Source: Brachionus koreanus
Lineage: Eukaryota; Rotifera; Eurotatoria; Ploima; Brachionidae
Length of the DNA stretch: 64,000 nucleotides
Assembly: GCA_016987375.1 (NCBI GenBank)
Contig: PJRA01000509.1
Location: 1,408,295-1,472,294, forward strand
Direction of reading: 5' to 3'
The position numbers and the translations under genes were made by a program. Positions 37,128 through 47,270 of the stretch are shown piece after piece. A model generated the notes under the pieces. It did not search any database. It worked only from the letters and a program-made list of their open reading frames with translations, and was not told the origin of the DNA. The stretch's first letter is position 1; every line of letters begins with the position of its first letter.

Positions 37128-39112
37128 ATAGACAATTAATTGAAGCAGTTAAATTTTCAAGAAATTTTTTTTTGTGTTTTAAGTATTGAATATTTTAAAA
37201 AAAATTTTTATTTTTTAATTTTTTTTTTTTATAAAAATTAAAAAAAAATTATTTGGAATTTTGAAGTTTGCTTTGACTCTCTCGAAAGTTATCTAATTTT
37301 TTTTTTAATTATATGATATGAGTGGATTTGAAATTTAGTTCAACTTTTAGTGAATTTAAGATATCAAAAAGCATTTTTGATTGAAGTTTGATAGTTTTTG
37401 AAAACAGTGGTTTAGGTTTTTGAAATTTTTAAGATGAGTTTTCATTCAAAAGTTACTATATCTATATGTAATATTAAAGAAATATTAAAGAGCGCAAAAT
37501 TCTCTATTAAATGATATATTTTTCAAGTATTTTAAGGGTTTAAGAATTAAGTTGCACTTTAAACCAAAAAAACACATTTTTTTTGCTTTTTCAAGTTTTT
37601 TTCATTCTTCTCTTAGTATTGATTTTATATGATCTTAATTTAAAGATGAAAGCTTATAAAAATGGATTAAGCTACGGTCAAATTATACTTCCTTAAAACA
37701 TACTTCCTTGGCAAATCTAGTGCTAAAACAAAATAGCATCTAAGAATTTCTAATAGTTTATTAATAAAAACGATGAAAATTAAATTTTAATGATTTTTTT
37801 TAGAAATTGAACTTTATTTTGAATTTTTTTTTGGATTAATTAAGCATTAAATATAAAAGTTAGGGTCTTGGGTCATTACTCCGAGGAGAATCAAAAAAAA
37901 CTTGAAAAAAGCAAAAAAAATATGCTTTTTAGGTTTAAAGTGTAACTTTTTTTTTTAATAAATAATTGTGGGGGAATGCCCCTGGGTTTGTCCGAATAGC
38001 CTTCACTTTCGTTTAATTCCTCAAATTTGAAAATTTTGAATTTTTACAAAAGAAAAAAGGAAAAAAAGAATAATAGATACAATTTACTTAAATGTATTAA
38101 AAGATACATTTTTTTAAAAGAATTGAATAAAGTGCAACTTGATTCCACATAAAATACTTGAAAAATATATCATTTAATAGAAAATTTTGCGCTCTTTACT
38201 ATTTCTTTAATATCACATATAGATATAGTAACTTTTGAATGAAAACTAATCTTAAGAATTTCAAAAACCTAAACCACTGTTTTCAAAAACTATCAAACTT
38301 CAAGACCTTCTTGTCAAAAATCAATTAAATTGAATTTATATTGTTATTTCCAGCATAAAGAAATTAAAGAAAAAATTCCATGTTTAAATTTTCAAAATTG
38401 ACCTTTAAAAACACTAATTTTGTTATAATTCTAAAGTATAGTATAGTATAGAATAATAAAGTGGTTTATTGCAACGCACAAAATGCGTAATCAAACACAA
38501 AGTCACCATCTGATTTTATCAGCTTATTCTTATTGTGGCTGAATAACGCGCAAACGCAGATATGGTGGCAATTAAGCAGTTATATCTGCCATCTCTGTAT
38601 TTTAGTTTGTATTCGCATGCGTTAGTCAATCACAAAACTATTTAAATTTTAAAATCTAATTCGAACAACATTTTATACTGAATTTTATACTTGGACTGAA
38701 TAAACAATTTTATTTTTTACTTCAGCCAAGGCTTAAATATTTCTAACCCTAACCCTGTATTTTTTTAAAATAATTTTCTTTACAAATAAAAAACCCTTTG
38801 GTAACGTGAGTTATCACAATCTGACCAAAGATTATGTTCAAATAATATTATCAAAGTTTTAATCTATTTTTGCTTTAAAAATATCGCTTTAATTATTTGA
38901 ATTAAGTCACCTTACCTTACCTTGTCATTAAAATTAATTTTAATTGTTAATTTAAAACATTTACTGTCATAAATCTGAAATAATCTCAAGAGAGATTGTC
39001 TATACAAAAATAGTTATACCAAAATTTTCAAAATCAAATTAAAAAAGAATAAATTTAAAAAATTAAAGGCAAACAAAATAATTTATTTAAAAAATAAAAT
39101 ATTAACAATTTT
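37128..39112. other. Intergenic between CCDC191-like and HSPBP1
   Basis: Apart from the foldback element, about 38,400-38,830 is less AT-rich, with a TATAG short tandem repeat at about 38,433 and two TAACCC units near 38,743. No gene recognised. Confidence 0.55.
37381..38302. mobile_element. Foldback / inverted-repeat element (MITE-like)
   Basis: Two long arms are near-perfect reverse complements: 37381-37560 and 38129-38302 (about 90% by eye; the arms begin TTGAAGTTTGATAG and end TATCAAACTTCAA). A second, inner pair is nested inside: 37549-37613 with about 37884-37948. The 12-nt string AAGTTGCACTTT at 37549 pairs with both right-hand copies, so the right side looks duplicated or split by an insertion (about 37,949-38,128, which has its own GGGG-AATG-CCCC hairpin). 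There is no coding capacity. This fits a non-autonomous foldback DNA transposon. Confidence 0.75.
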
Positions 39113-40076
39113 TCAATTTTCAAACAAGCTTTGTTTCATTTTAGAAGCCATGTCTCTTTCTTCCTAAAAAAAAGAAAATTAAATTTTTATAAAAAATTAA
39201 ATTAAAACTCTTTAATACATCATGTCTTGAGTCTCCAGCTATATTTTGAAGTCGATCAGTCAATAATTGTTTAAAATTAATATTTTCTAATTCTTTAGCT
39301 TGACTAATGGCTTCTGGATTGTCGTCAATCAAAACATTAATGGCAGAAAGAATGTGTTCATGTATGTCGTGGTTTTCTTTTTGATAGATGTCAATTAAAC
39401 TACAAATTAACTTTCTTTTTGTAAGAGCACTTTTTATAGCTGTATTGCTGCAAATCGATGATATTAAAAAACAACACTTGATTTTAATTTTTTCCAATGG
39501 ACAGTTTAGAGTTTTTACGAGAATATCCAAAGAGTTTCCTTCAAGTAGTTTTTGCTGACCAGGTTCATAATCTCGAATTAAACAAGAAATTGCAAATAGT
39601 GTTTTTACTTTGACAGTATCGCAATCTTTGTCAAGTTTATAAAACAAAATAGGCAAAAATTTGGCATTAATTAAAGTTTCCTGGCAATACGGGTTATTTT
39701 GAGCCAATGTTCCAATTAATTCACAAGTTAGAGCTCGAATTTCTGAATTTTTATCATTTAGTAAATTACTGATCAATTTATAGTCATTTATTTTGTGAAA
39801 ATCAATAGCAAAATTAATATCCTCACACCAATCTCTTAAAGTTTCCATTGCTTCAATACGTCGATCTTCATTATCTTGTTCATTTTCGGCAACTTTAATA
39901 CATTTTTTAATTTCATCTAATGGATTTATAGACATTGAATCTAGTGCTTCGGAAAGCCACTTTTTGCGTTCAGGGCTCATTTCACGCTCAAGTTTTTCTT
40001 CAGTGCTAGTTTCTTCGCTATGAGATGCTGTGTAACGAAGTACATTTTGCAAAAATGTCAATTTACTATCATCCAT
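39113..40076 (-). CDS. HSPBP1: Hsp70-binding protein 1 (Fes1/HSPBP1 nucleotide-exchange factor)
   Basis: Cytosolic armadillo-type exchange factor that opens the Hsp70 ATPase lobe and releases ADP and substrate. Two exons, 40076-39219 and 39163-39113, separated by a 55-nt GT-AG intron; 302 residues. The N-terminal Fes1 segment has PERKKWLSEALDSM. Four ARM-like repeats span about 85-260 (RRIEAMETLRDWCEDINFA; LISNLLNDKNSEIRALTCEL; FLPILFYKLDKDCDTVKVK; LLEGNSLDILVKTLNCP). The last exon gives an EERDMASKMKQ tail. Length is close to the 310-360 of animal homologues. The start is the first ATG of the frame. Confidence 0.9.
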
Positions 40077-41744
40077 TTCTAATAATCGTTTTTTTTAGAA
40101 GATTTTTTTTTATATATTCAAATAGATTTTTCTGGTTTAAAGGAGACTTTTCTGGAAAGGTTTCGACGATAATTTCAAAAATTTTACTCAAAACTAAGTT
40201 AAATTTTAAACTTAAAATTAAGAATTTATTATTATTTGTCTTATTTTACTTCTTCCAAATTCAATATTTTATTTCAATTCAGTTAAATTAGTTTGAAAAT
40301 TTTTTTAATTCTCAAGCTTTTATATCCCTTGAAATATTTTATTTTACTATTTATTATCTTGTTTGTCAAGCTGTTTTTTTTTGCTAAAATTAAATAATTA
40401 AGAAGATTAAATGTTGAGTGTGGTTTGGTACAAAAATTATCTGAGATCAAGCAAAACAATGTATTGACTTCTTTGGATTTGTTTGCATTTTGGACAAAAT
40501 AGATTTAAAATGTTTTAAAATTATGAATAAATAATTTGCAAAAATCCATAATATAATAAAAAAAAAGCTTAATCAAATAATTAGTGATAAAATTAGAATT
40601 CAGTTGTAAGAGATTTTTTATTTTTTTTTATTTCTTTCGACAATATCAAATTTTTTATTTGGACTGGTTAATCGAACTTACTCTGACATTCAAGCTATTT
40701 ACTACTCGGTTTGATAGAAAGTTTCGCTTTGCTTTACATTTTTTTAGCTGCGAGCAAATTTTAGCTCATTCTTATTTGTGGAACAAGTTTCGTTCCTTGT
40801 CTTTGTACTTGTTCTAGTTTAAATATATCCTTTTAAGGATTCCGGGACAGGCGCACAGTAATATGTATTGTAAAGTTGCAAAAATGATTGAGCATCCCAA
40901 TACACAAATGTTTTCAGAATTCCAAGCATGTTGTTGGCTTTTTTAACACAACTTTCAATTTGATCATTCCATTTGAGTTTGTTGTACACTGTTACACCAA
41001 GATCGCGCTCGGTAGTAGTTAATTCAACTCTGATATCATTTGCATTTACCATTGAAATTTATTGCATAGTAATCTTTGAGTTCGGGTTGAGCTAACTACC
41101 CAACCGTTCAAGAAAAGTTACAAAGAAATCACGATAGCAGATAGAAACTCAAGGGAATAGACTTGAGAGGAAATCACAGAGTAAGGATTCTATGTTCCAC
41201 AAGGAGTGAATAAGGAAATAAAAATTTTTGAGGTGTCAATATAATTTTTATAAATATCTTAAGTTTTGTGTCAATGATTCAAAAATCTAAATAAAGAATT
41301 TTTTTCTTAACTAGATCAGTAAACTTATGGTAAGTAAATTAGTTTGAAGCGTCAACAGTTTAAGGCAAGAGTATTGTATTTCTAGGAAAGGATTTAATTG
41401 GATTTGAATTTGTACTCTATTGTGAAAGAAAGTATATTTTTATGCTTAACAATTATTCAAACAGTTTCAAGCTTTAGTAGCATTCAAGCTAATCGGCTGT
41501 CAAAATGTGCATAACATCACAATAGCTGGTTTTTTGATAAAAGCATTGCCTTTATCAATATTGCTCCAACTACTTACTATTTATTTTCTATTTAATCTGA
41601 TTAAATAATTTTATTAAATTTATTATATTTTAAAAAAAAAATAATAAGAAAGAATATACTTTTGATAAGAATATTTCTAAAAAAAATACATTTTTTTTTC
41701 AAAGGAATAGTTTGAAAAATTAACTGTGTGCTAAAAATGAATGT
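40077..41744. other. Intergenic with LINE fragment
   Basis: Between HSPBP1 and the tRNA. It holds the reverse-transcriptase fragment at 40,690-41,060 and a motif at 41,188-41,220 repeated in inverted orientation at 46,558-46,590. The rest is AT-rich without genes. Confidence 0.55.
40690..41060 (-). mobile_element. LINE reverse-transcriptase C-terminal fragment
   Basis: On the minus strand a 77-codon frame (41052-40819) reads TERDLGVTVYNKLKWNDQIE, ANNMLGILKTF and SFLQLYNTYYCAPV, the thumb/C-terminal part of jockey/CR1/RTE-type reverse transcriptases. The usual VRPHLE before YCAPV is missing, an internal deletion. Downstream, EQVQRQGTKLVPQIR and [12 protein letters not shown] text continues in other frames with stops. 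5'-truncated and dead. Confidence 0.75.
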
Positions 41745-41817
41745 GCCCGGTTAGCTCAGTCGGTAGAGCGTGAGACTTTTAATCTCAAGGCCAAGGGTTC
41801 GAGCCCCTTATCGGGCG
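41745..41817 (+). tRNA. tRNA-Lys (anticodon TTT)
   Basis: A 73-nt cloverleaf: acceptor GCCCGGT/ATCGGGC with G discriminator, D arm TTAGCTCAGTCGGTAGAGC (A box), anticodon stem GAGAC/GTCTC-like with loop TTTTAAT giving TTT, and T arm GGGTTCGAGCCCC (B box). It matches the conserved animal tRNA-Lys(UUU), has no intron and a T-run shortly after the end. Confidence 0.97.
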
Positions 41818-41877
41818 AATTTTTTAAAACAATTAATAATTTTTAGATATTTCACAAAATTGAAAAATAAAAAAAAC

Positions 41878-43173
41878 TTATTCTCTCTTTCTAATCACAA
41901 GATCAAGAATTTGATCCAAAAACAAAGTTAACTTTCCATAGTAGCTTCGAGTAAATAATATCCTGAAATCAAATAATTTAAGAGTATTTTGGTTTTTTCT
42001 TCTGTAAAACTTAACATCATTCATAGCCAAAAGTTTCAATCTAAGCAATTCGTCTTCAGTCACCGAATTCAAACTTGACTTGAGAACCGATTCGAGATGA
42101 TCAAAACTCAAAAAATAAATTTCATTTTCCTCTCTCAAATCAAAGTAAAAATCAAATTTTTCAGGAATTTCAACTTTTTTATCTGACATAAAATTACTAA
42201 AAAATTCATAAGCCTTTAAATATTTTTCAGAATCATTCTGAATTTTTAAATATTTTTCAAATTGAATGTACAATTCAAGAACAGTTGTTTGAAATTGAAT
42301 GAAAAAATTTAAATCAATTGAATCATTGATTAAATTGCCGAGAAATGAAGCATATTTTGGCATTGATGCATCCTGAGCCTTGTAAATTATGCTGAGACAC
42401 CAGCTAATTGAGTCATATAAGCTCAATTCAGTTTGATTAGGAAAATTTGTTGAATATTTATACAAAAAGTCGCCCATTTTGGATAATTTTTTATTCTCAT
42501 TATCTTGAAGAATTTTTTTATAAACTAAATTTTCTGATATTACAAAAAAATCTCTATTGCTAAATAAGATTTGTTTAATTTTTTTCAAATTTTCGTTTTT
42601 AAAGAAACGAAAATTGGAATGCTTCATCACATTAGTAAATTTGATATCTTCTAAATTTTTTGTTTTAATCAAAGAATTTTTGTAAAATGTGTTCGAAATT
42701 AAGTTCACTTTTTCATTTGTTGACAAAAATTCATTCTGTAGATTTTCTTCTAGATTTAGTTCATTGTTATCAAAATTGATGAAATATTGGGAATACAACT
42801 TCCAATTAGGTCTAGGTGTTCTAGATCGTTTGGCTTTATTTAAATTGTTTTCAAGCAAATTTTTTTCATTGTTTAAATTGATGCATTCCGCATAAAGTTC
42901 TGTCAAATTTTGCTTGATTATCATAAAATTTTGTTTTAATTCATCAATGTTTGATGTTATTTTTTCTTGTTTTTCTTTTAAAATCAAAAATTTTTTTTTA
43001 GGAACAAAATTTTCATATTGTTTTTGCTTTTCCGAAAGCTGATTTTGATAGAGTTCTAGATCGCGTTTTGACTGAATTATAGCTAATTTCAAAGATAAGG
43101 AATCAAGTTTTACTGCTGAGGTTTCATGAGCACTAAGCCTATCTGAAAGGCTTAGACTTTGTCGATCTTCCAT
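41878..43173 (-). CDS. Coiled-coil protein, family not recognised
   Basis: Intronless frame of 431 residues. Residues about 20-115 form a Lys/Glu/Asn-rich coiled coil (SKRDLELYQNQLSEKQKQYE; ILKEKQEKITSNIDELKQNF). Then comes the motif SRTPRPNWKLYSQYF, which recalls axonemal/ciliary coiled-coil proteins such as TSNAXIP1 (weak guess), and a largely helical C-terminal half (LYDSISWCLSIIYKAQD; SVTEDELLRLKLLAMNDVKF). No signal peptide, membrane segment or catalytic motif. Codon use is biased as in the neighbouring genes and the frame is long and free of repeats, so it is very probably real. It ends 60 nt from the tRNA-Lys gene. Confidence 0.75.
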   Translation of the reverse strand: MEDRQSLSLSDRLSAHETSAVKLDSLSLKLAIIQSKRDLELYQNQLSEKQKQYENFVPKKKFLILKEKQEKITSNIDELKQNFMIIKQNLTELYAECINLNNEKNLLENNLNKAKRSRTPRPNWKLYSQYFINFDNNELNLEENLQNEFLSTNEKVNLISNTFYKNSLIKTKNLEDIKFTNVMKHSNFRFFKNENLKKIKQILFSNRDFFVISENLVYKKILQDNENKKLSKMGDFLYKYSTNFPNQTELSLYDSISWCLSIIYKAQDASMPKYASFLGNLINDSIDLNFFIQFQTTVLELYIQFEKYLKIQNDSEKYLKAYEFFSNFMSDKKVEIPEKFDFYFDLREENEIYFLSFDHLESVLKSSLNSVTEDELLRLKLLAMNDVKFYRRKNQNTLKLFDFRILFTRSYYGKLTLFLDQILDLVIRKRE

Positions 43174-44093
43174 CTTTTGTTTGATCTAAAATATTCTCAA
43201 ATTTTTTTTTTTTTAATTTGACAAATTTAATCTCAACTAAAACCTTAGTAACAAATTGATTATTTAGAAATTAATTTAAGGTTTCTCGAATAAAATCAAT
43301 CTACAAAATTAGTTTTTGATTTTTAAAAAAATAAATTCCTTAAATTAACTCTGTAAATTAAATTTTTCTAATGTGTTTAGCTCAATAAATAAAAAGAAAT
43401 AAATAATTCAGCTAAAAAATAAATATTTAATCGTAAGATCAAAAAATCATAAAAATTCTTAATAACTAGAACAAAAGCTTTTCTAAATCGCATTAAATGA
43501 ATACATTTGACTGTTGAGTTTTCTTAAAAATCAATAGATTAGTGATTCTTTTTTAAATTTAATTATTTATTTAAAAAATCTTCTTGAGTAATCACTATTT
43601 TTCAATTCTCTAAAAATTAAATTCAAAATTTATTTCTAAACATTCAATTTTAATAAGGTTTATTAAAGCTTTTTTAAATTATTATTAAATTTATTAAGAA
43701 CAGTCAGACTATTCTACATATAAAAGACAAATGAAATGGCAGAAAAAAATCCAAAATTTTTGATTTTTTAGTTTTTAATTTATTTCAGACGCTACTAAAT
43801 TTGCTGAAAGTTGATTTAGCATTGAATTATACTCATGTTCTGTTATGATTAGATTTGTTTTAGATGTGATTTACAAATGAAAAAAATGATATGTCTTTCC
43901 TTTATTTTTTAAAGTCTCCATTAGTTAGAACAATAATTTATCTTAATTATTAAATTATATTTTTAATTTTAATAAAAAAAGTAGAATTTTTGAAAAAAAT
44001 TTTATTAATTAGTGAAAAATTTAAAATATCAAATTTTCTAATCTAGCTAAATTGATTTGCACGATGTAAATGAGGGTTTAAAACCAAATGACT
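43174..44093. other. AT-rich intergenic region downstream of HSBP1
   Basis: No gene. Holds the left copy (about 43,785-43,840) of a roughly 50-nt direct repeat whose other copy lies at about 44,735-44,790, on the other side of HSBP1. Confidence 0.6.
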
Positions 44094-44200
44094 TTAATTG
44101 CTGGATGACTGAATTTCGTTTGTTTCTATTGATTTGGATTGTTTGATGCTTGAGTCTAAATTTTTTTCTAATTCATTTAATGAAGAGTCTATGTCTCCGA
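44094..44200 (-). CDS. HSBP1: Alternative (duplicated) HSBP1 terminal exon with its own U12 acceptor
   Basis: The sequence reads TC GGA GAC... and, joined to HSBP1 exon 1, encodes IGDIDSSLNELEKNLDSSIK, then QSKSIETNEIQSSSN and stop (TAA at 44096-44094): 34 codons after the shared Ile, an 80-residue isoform. It aligns with the normal exon ([19 protein letters not shown]), sharing the NELEKN/DELEKN heptads, so it appears to be a diverged tandem copy. Upstream of it the minus strand has TTTTCTTAAC (an almost perfect U12 branch site), a T-rich 14-nt spacer and terminal AC, the same non-canonical acceptor and the same phase as the normal exon. The intron would be 225 nt (44425-44201). Unlike exon 2, its C-terminus is Ser/Thr/Asn-rich. 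Expression is not proven. Confidence 0.65.
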
Positions 44201-44274
44201 GTAAGAATAAAAAAGTTAAGAAAAATTAAATCTTTAATAATTGAAAAGTTTGATTTAAAATGGGTTTATGGAAT

Positions 44275-44561
44275 CTATTTGTGGTGCTCTTCGCCTGACT
44301 GATTAATCAAATCAGCAATATTCTTCTCCAACTCGTCGATTCTATTACCCATTTCATCGAGTAGAAAAGAATTAAGGCTAATAATTAAAAAAATTAAAAT
44401 TAAAAAATAATTTTTAAAAGGATATTTCTATTAATTATTTGATCTGACATTGTTTGAAATTTATCTTGCATTTGTTGAAGTGTCAATTGGACAAAATTGG
44501 TCAATTCTTGGACATTTTTTGGATCAGTTGGTTGCTGGAACGAAGAAACGTGATCAGTCAT
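44275..44561 (-). CDS. HSBP1: Heat shock factor-binding protein 1, main form, spliced by a U12 AT-AC intron
   Basis: Small nuclear coiled-coil trimer that binds the HSF1 trimerisation domain and damps the heat-shock response. Exon 1 44561-44426 (45 codons + 1 nt) contains [20 protein letters not shown] and [13 protein letters not shown]; exon 2 44360-44275 completes [20 protein letters not shown]. Total 73 residues (human 76). No GT-AG border can join them: the 65-nt intron (44425-44361) starts ATATCCTTTT, the U12 5' consensus, has the branch-like CCTTAAT 11-13 nt from the end, and ends in AC (TTTTCTAC). The resulting codon ATC restores the conserved Ile of RIDxM. The start at MTDH is preferred; an upstream in-frame ATG (MRKKKE) adds ten residues without family support. 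Confidence 0.93.
44361..44425 (-). other. U12-type AT-AC intron
   Basis: Minor-class intron of HSBP1: donor ATATCCTT, branch-like CCTTAAT, acceptor TTCTAC. No GT occurs near the exon junction that could give a normal splice preserving the protein. Confidence 0.88.
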
Positions 44562-45480
44562 TGTAAAATTTTCTTTTTTTTTTCTCAAATCTAAAATTTT
44601 TACGCTAAAAATTTTGAATATAAATTCTTTAATTTTCTCATTTTTCTAGTCTTTTTGCTTAGTTACAACTCAATTTGTGTTCAGGCTTCAATTTATTTAT
44701 AATTAAAGTATACGAATTATTCAGCCTCTTAAGTTATTTAGGACGCTAGTATATTTGCTGAAAGTGGTTTTAGCATTGAACTCTATTCATAAAATAACTA
44801 AATTTTATAATTTAAAAAAATATACGAGCGAATTAGATTTCACCGGTTCAATTTCAGATGATTACTCTTTTTGCTAATTATTTTCAGTAAAATACTTGAG
44901 GTAAAGTTTGTCGAGAATATATGCAAATAGCTTAGGAAAAATGAAGCAAATAAAACTTGATAGTCTAGATATTGAATTAATAGCGGATTTATTTACGGAT
45001 AAACTTAGAGAAATGTAAAATAAAAATCGATTTTATGGTAGAAAAATTGTTTTTTTTTCAATTTCAAACGAAATAAGTTTTGAATTTTTCAGCCAACTTA
45101 ACTTATCATAATTTAACATTTTAAAAAAAAGATAGACAAAATTAATGTCTGCTCATTTATTATCAATCTAGTTAAAATTAATTCTGCTTTAAAAAAAATT
45201 GTAAATTAAAAATTGTTAATTTTTAAAATATTAATAAATTAGGCTCAAATAACTTGAATTAAATTGAATTACTTTGGGCCTGATTTTAGATAATTTTTTC
45301 ATTCAAGTAAATTTTAAACTTGTAGTTCTTTGATTTCTTTTGATCAGTTTATTTTCTCTTTTATTCATATTAGCTAAGCAGTTAATAAAAATTTTTATTT
45401 GATTCTATTTGAAAACTAAAAATTTATTTAATAAATTATTTTCGACAAAATTTTTTTTTAAAGACTAGTAGTAATTATAT
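44562..45480. other. AT-rich intergenic region upstream of HSBP1
   Basis: HSBP1 promoter side. Includes the right copy of the flanking direct repeat (about 44,735-44,790). No heat-shock element (nGAAn arrays) stood out. Confidence 0.5.
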
Positions 45481-45589
45481 TAGTCGTAGTAGTAAAAAAT
45501 ATTTAAATCCTTTTGGCTTCTTCGAAGCTATGGCAGTTAATTAAACTGTTTTTTTGAGCAATTTGTTTAGATTATTATTGAATGAATGA

Positions 45590-46300
45590 CTATTTACTGA
45601 GGTAGGCTATATTTTCTGAATGAAAATATTATCTTTGTTGCTCTTCTTTGGACTTTTTCAATTTGAGAAGCATCTTTCTCAATGGACACCAAAAACTTAT
45701 GACAAGCTCTAAATGAGGTTTAACCAGTACAACATATTCAATAGATAAATTTTAACTTGAAACTTTTTGAAAATCATTCTAAAAATTCAATTTGTGCAGT
45801 ATTTTATTTGGTTATTTTACTTCAGGTCATTTTGAATATAAATGCCTAGATTCATCTGTAGATCTATTTTAGCTATAGTTTTTTGTAACATATCCATAAA
45901 AAATTTTATACTTGAAGAGATTTTTGAGCCAAATACATTATACTGCATTTTCAATATTTTAATCCAGAGACCAAATAAGTGATCAGGTTGAAAAACGTCT
46001 ATATCTCTTTGAGGTAAAGAATATTTTAAGACAAAATTTTAGTATCATCGGCATATTTATCAACTAGACGAGTCTAAAGATCATAATATATAAATTACAT
46101 GTAACCAATTCGATATGGGTTAACCCTTTTTGAAATGACTCTTACCATATTCCTTAAGTTTAAATAATGAAAGTCTATGAGCAACTCTTTCAACTAATAG
46201 AGCTCGGTTAAAAGCTGACTTGATTGAATACAAAGATTATAGTAAATTTGTTGAACATGAACTTTTTGACATGAATCCGTGTGGTGCATCTAATTATAGA
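45590..46300 (-). mobile_element. Highly decayed LINE reverse transcriptase
   Basis: On the minus strand, frame-shifting text keeps LINE landmarks in the right order: VDKYADDTKIL (catalytic YADD-type box, about 46,065-46,035), a weak NLGIYIQNDLK-like segment (about 45,860-45,825), VLVKPHLELVISFW (about 45,740) and IEKVQRRATKII (about 45,667-45,630). Many stops and frameshifts mean a dead, old copy. The order runs as in jockey/CR1/RTE elements, and EKVQRRATK corresponds to EQVQRQGTK in the copy at 40.7 kb. Confidence 0.6.
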
Positions 46301-46789
46301 TCATGATTTAAAAGATAGCTCAACATATAATCTTTTAGTATACTCTCAATAATCTCACAAATACCACTTGCTAAAGAAACCAGGCAGTAATTACTTGCAT
46401 ATAGTCTACGTTTATTTGAAAGTGAATAAGAATAAAAAATTCTTTAAGAATAGATTATTAATAGCAGATTATTCCTTTTAATAACTTTTTTTTTTACTTT
46501 AAATTAATAATTATTTTTCTGATCGGATATATTTAAACGATGCATTAAAATTTTTTTTTTCCTTATTCACTCCTTGTGGAGCATAGGGTCATGATGTATT
46601 AAAATGGTTTCCAAAAATTTTTGATCAGTTAATTTAATTATTTTTGAAAGCTTCAGCATCTCCTAATTTTATAAAAATTATATCAGAAATTAATGATTTG
46701 ATAATTTTTTTAAAAATTTTATTATATTAAGATAAAAAAATAAAAAACTTCAAAAAAAATATAAAAGTAAGTAAGAAATATTAATTAAT

Positions 46790-47270
46790 TTTTTTAGGAC
46801 GACCTCGTCTTTAGTAAATTCTGGTACCTTTTCAGCTTTATTAATAGTATCCTTTTCAATTGTTTTCACTCTTTGTTTTTTGCTCGGACGACCCTTGTTG
46901 ACTTTTTTTGCAATTGAGAATCAGCTATTTTAATTTCATTTGAGCCGATTTCTTCATCATCTGTTGTTTAATCTAATATCAGTTGATATTGCAGTAATTT
47001 TGTTCTTTGGAATCAGAGTCAGTATTAAGTCGCAGTATTAAGTCCATGTAGTTTGATTTTTAAGACATTCATGAGCAGATCCTATGATATCAAAAACCTT
47101 TTTGCAAATCCAATTTTTCTTTTTTCTTAATTCTGGAGTTTCAATAATATCATTTTCTGATAAAGAAGTTTATTGAGATTCATATTGTTGAATCTCAGAT
47201 AGCGAATTAAATCATATCTTTGTTTTTTTTTACATAAAATAGACTCAGGTCATAATTATATGCCAAACTT
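46790..47270 (-). mobile_element. Fragment of MULE-like element (AT-hook tail and terminal repeat)
   Basis: The minus strand reads KGRPSKKQRVKTIEKD with frameshifts, resembling the AT-hook-like tails (GRPK/GRPVGSK) at the end of the MULE pseudogene at 48.1 kb. On its high-coordinate side lies a terminal inverted repeat (about 47,220-47,263) matching, in reverse, 47,942-47,990. Probably an internally deleted relative of that element. Confidence 0.4.
47220..47263 (+). repeat. Terminal inverted repeat, left copy
   Basis: Contains ATAGACTCAGGTCATAATTA followed by TATGCC, the reverse complement of the copy at 47,942-47,990, over about 40 nt with at most a couple of differences, including the flanking oligo-T. 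Confidence 0.85.

Noticed and set aside
38741..38757. TAACCC-TAACCC, telomere-like
   Set aside because: Only two units; expected occasionally by chance and no longer array follows.
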